Shown piece after piece: positions 33,922 to 34,095 of a stretch of 34,095 bases of DNA; positions within the stretch are counted from its first letter, which is position 1; each line of letters starts with the position of its first letter. The DNA is taken from contig JAUZQK010000007.1 of assembly GCA_030951025.1 (NCBI GenBank), forward strand, positions 1-34,095, read 5' to 3'. Under the pieces are notes generated by a model. The model saw nothing but the letters and a program-made list of their open reading frames with translations. It was not told the origin of the DNA and did not search any database. The DNA comes from Mariprofundus sp. GTDB lineage: Bacteria; Pseudomonadota; Zetaproteobacteria; Mariprofundales; Mariprofundaceae. A program made the translations under genes and the position numbers.

Positions 33922-34095
33922 TCGCACCAAGCTAAATACCGCTCTCCTCTCGCATGAACAGGCTCTGAAACAAAAAACTGCACCGCATACACCATTTAGG
34001 CGATGCGCGACTAAGGATGTATCCGCTCGCTACGATCACCCTAAGTCCGACAGACTCCTAGTCAGGTGTCTCCCCATTTTCTCATGGGATTTCAT
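33829..34095. mobile_element. Unidentified insertion at the right edge, palindromic
   Basis: Sequence replacing the rest of the methyltransferase gene. It contains CGGTCCTTAGTC twice (33895-33906, 33912-33923; 17-base period) and an exact 11-base inverted pair TCCTTAGTCGC (33915-33925) / GCGACTAAGGA (34007-34017); imperfect pairing extends inward. A further CTCCTAGTC lies near 34056. A small hairpin CCCAT/ATGGG is at 34073-34088. No transposase frame is visible before the window ends. It may be the end of an IS element, a MITE or a structured repeat; I cannot name it. Confidence 0.4.

Noticed and set aside
34039-34095. Minus-strand ATG at the window edge (MKSHEKMGRHL...), considered as a transposase start
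   Set aside because: It reaches a TGA after 19 codons and shows no transposase motif.

Overview
The window looks like about 34 kb of chromosome from a Gram-negative proteobacterium. It carries an lptD-surA-pdxA outer-membrane biogenesis operon, a Czc-type tripartite RND metal pump, an AsmA-family protein, an OMP with a C-terminal Phe, a periplasmic c-type cytochrome, a soluble transhydrogenase and NfeD/QmcA. Gene content fits Gammaproteobacteria or a close relative such as Zetaproteobacteria, but nothing here settles the class. Most genes are core or housekeeping. There is no prophage and no CRISPR array; the accessory signals are two broken genes, short dispersed repeats and an unidentified insertion at the right edge.

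Layout. 1-2961 (+): metG (5' end cut by the window edge), a DUF2062 membrane protein and a fructosamine-kinase-like protein, nearly contiguous. 2965-5777 (-): tldD-pmbA with an ATGA overlap. 6000-6907 (+): DUF2007 protein and EI24/CysZ-like membrane protein, also with an ATGA overlap. 7012-7987 (-): a diheme c4-like cytochrome preceded by two overlapping mini-ORFs of 28 and 27 codons, each a single predicted membrane helix. 8119-15129 (-): a metal-efflux cluster in the order His-rich periplasmic protein, czcC, czcB, czcA, CDF transporter. 15261-26079 (-): a long same-strand run of gph, asmA, yciO, yqhA, K+ channel, lptD, surA, pdxA, yqgE. 26211-26366 (+): initiator tRNA with its own promoter and terminator. 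26416-28174 (-): ZnuA-like binding protein and ZnuB-like permease with no ATPase beside them. 28297-30558 (+): secreted SUMF1-domain protein and sthA. 30718-31287 (-): small outer-membrane beta-barrel. 31327-31883 (-): broken spermidine-synthase-like gene. 32200-33605 (+): nfeD-qmcA. 33619-end: a methyltransferase gene cut off by foreign sequence.

How the genes work together. The metal cluster is a coherent export unit: the CDF protein moves divalent cations from cytoplasm to periplasm and CzcCBA moves them out of the cell. The divergently placed ZnuA/ZnuB pair would import a divalent metal, so uptake and efflux both lie in the window. LptD (LPS insertion), SurA (OMP chaperone) and AsmA (envelope lipid homeostasis) form an envelope-biogenesis group.

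Most worth a second look: the twin mini-membrane ORFs before the cytochrome; a phosphoglycolate-phosphatase-like gene whose only plausible start is ATT behind a good Shine-Dalgarno; SurA with an extra C-terminal NTF2-like domain; the ZnuA-like protein lacking two usual His ligands and a linked ATPase; and the palindromic sequence that interrupts the methyltransferase gene.
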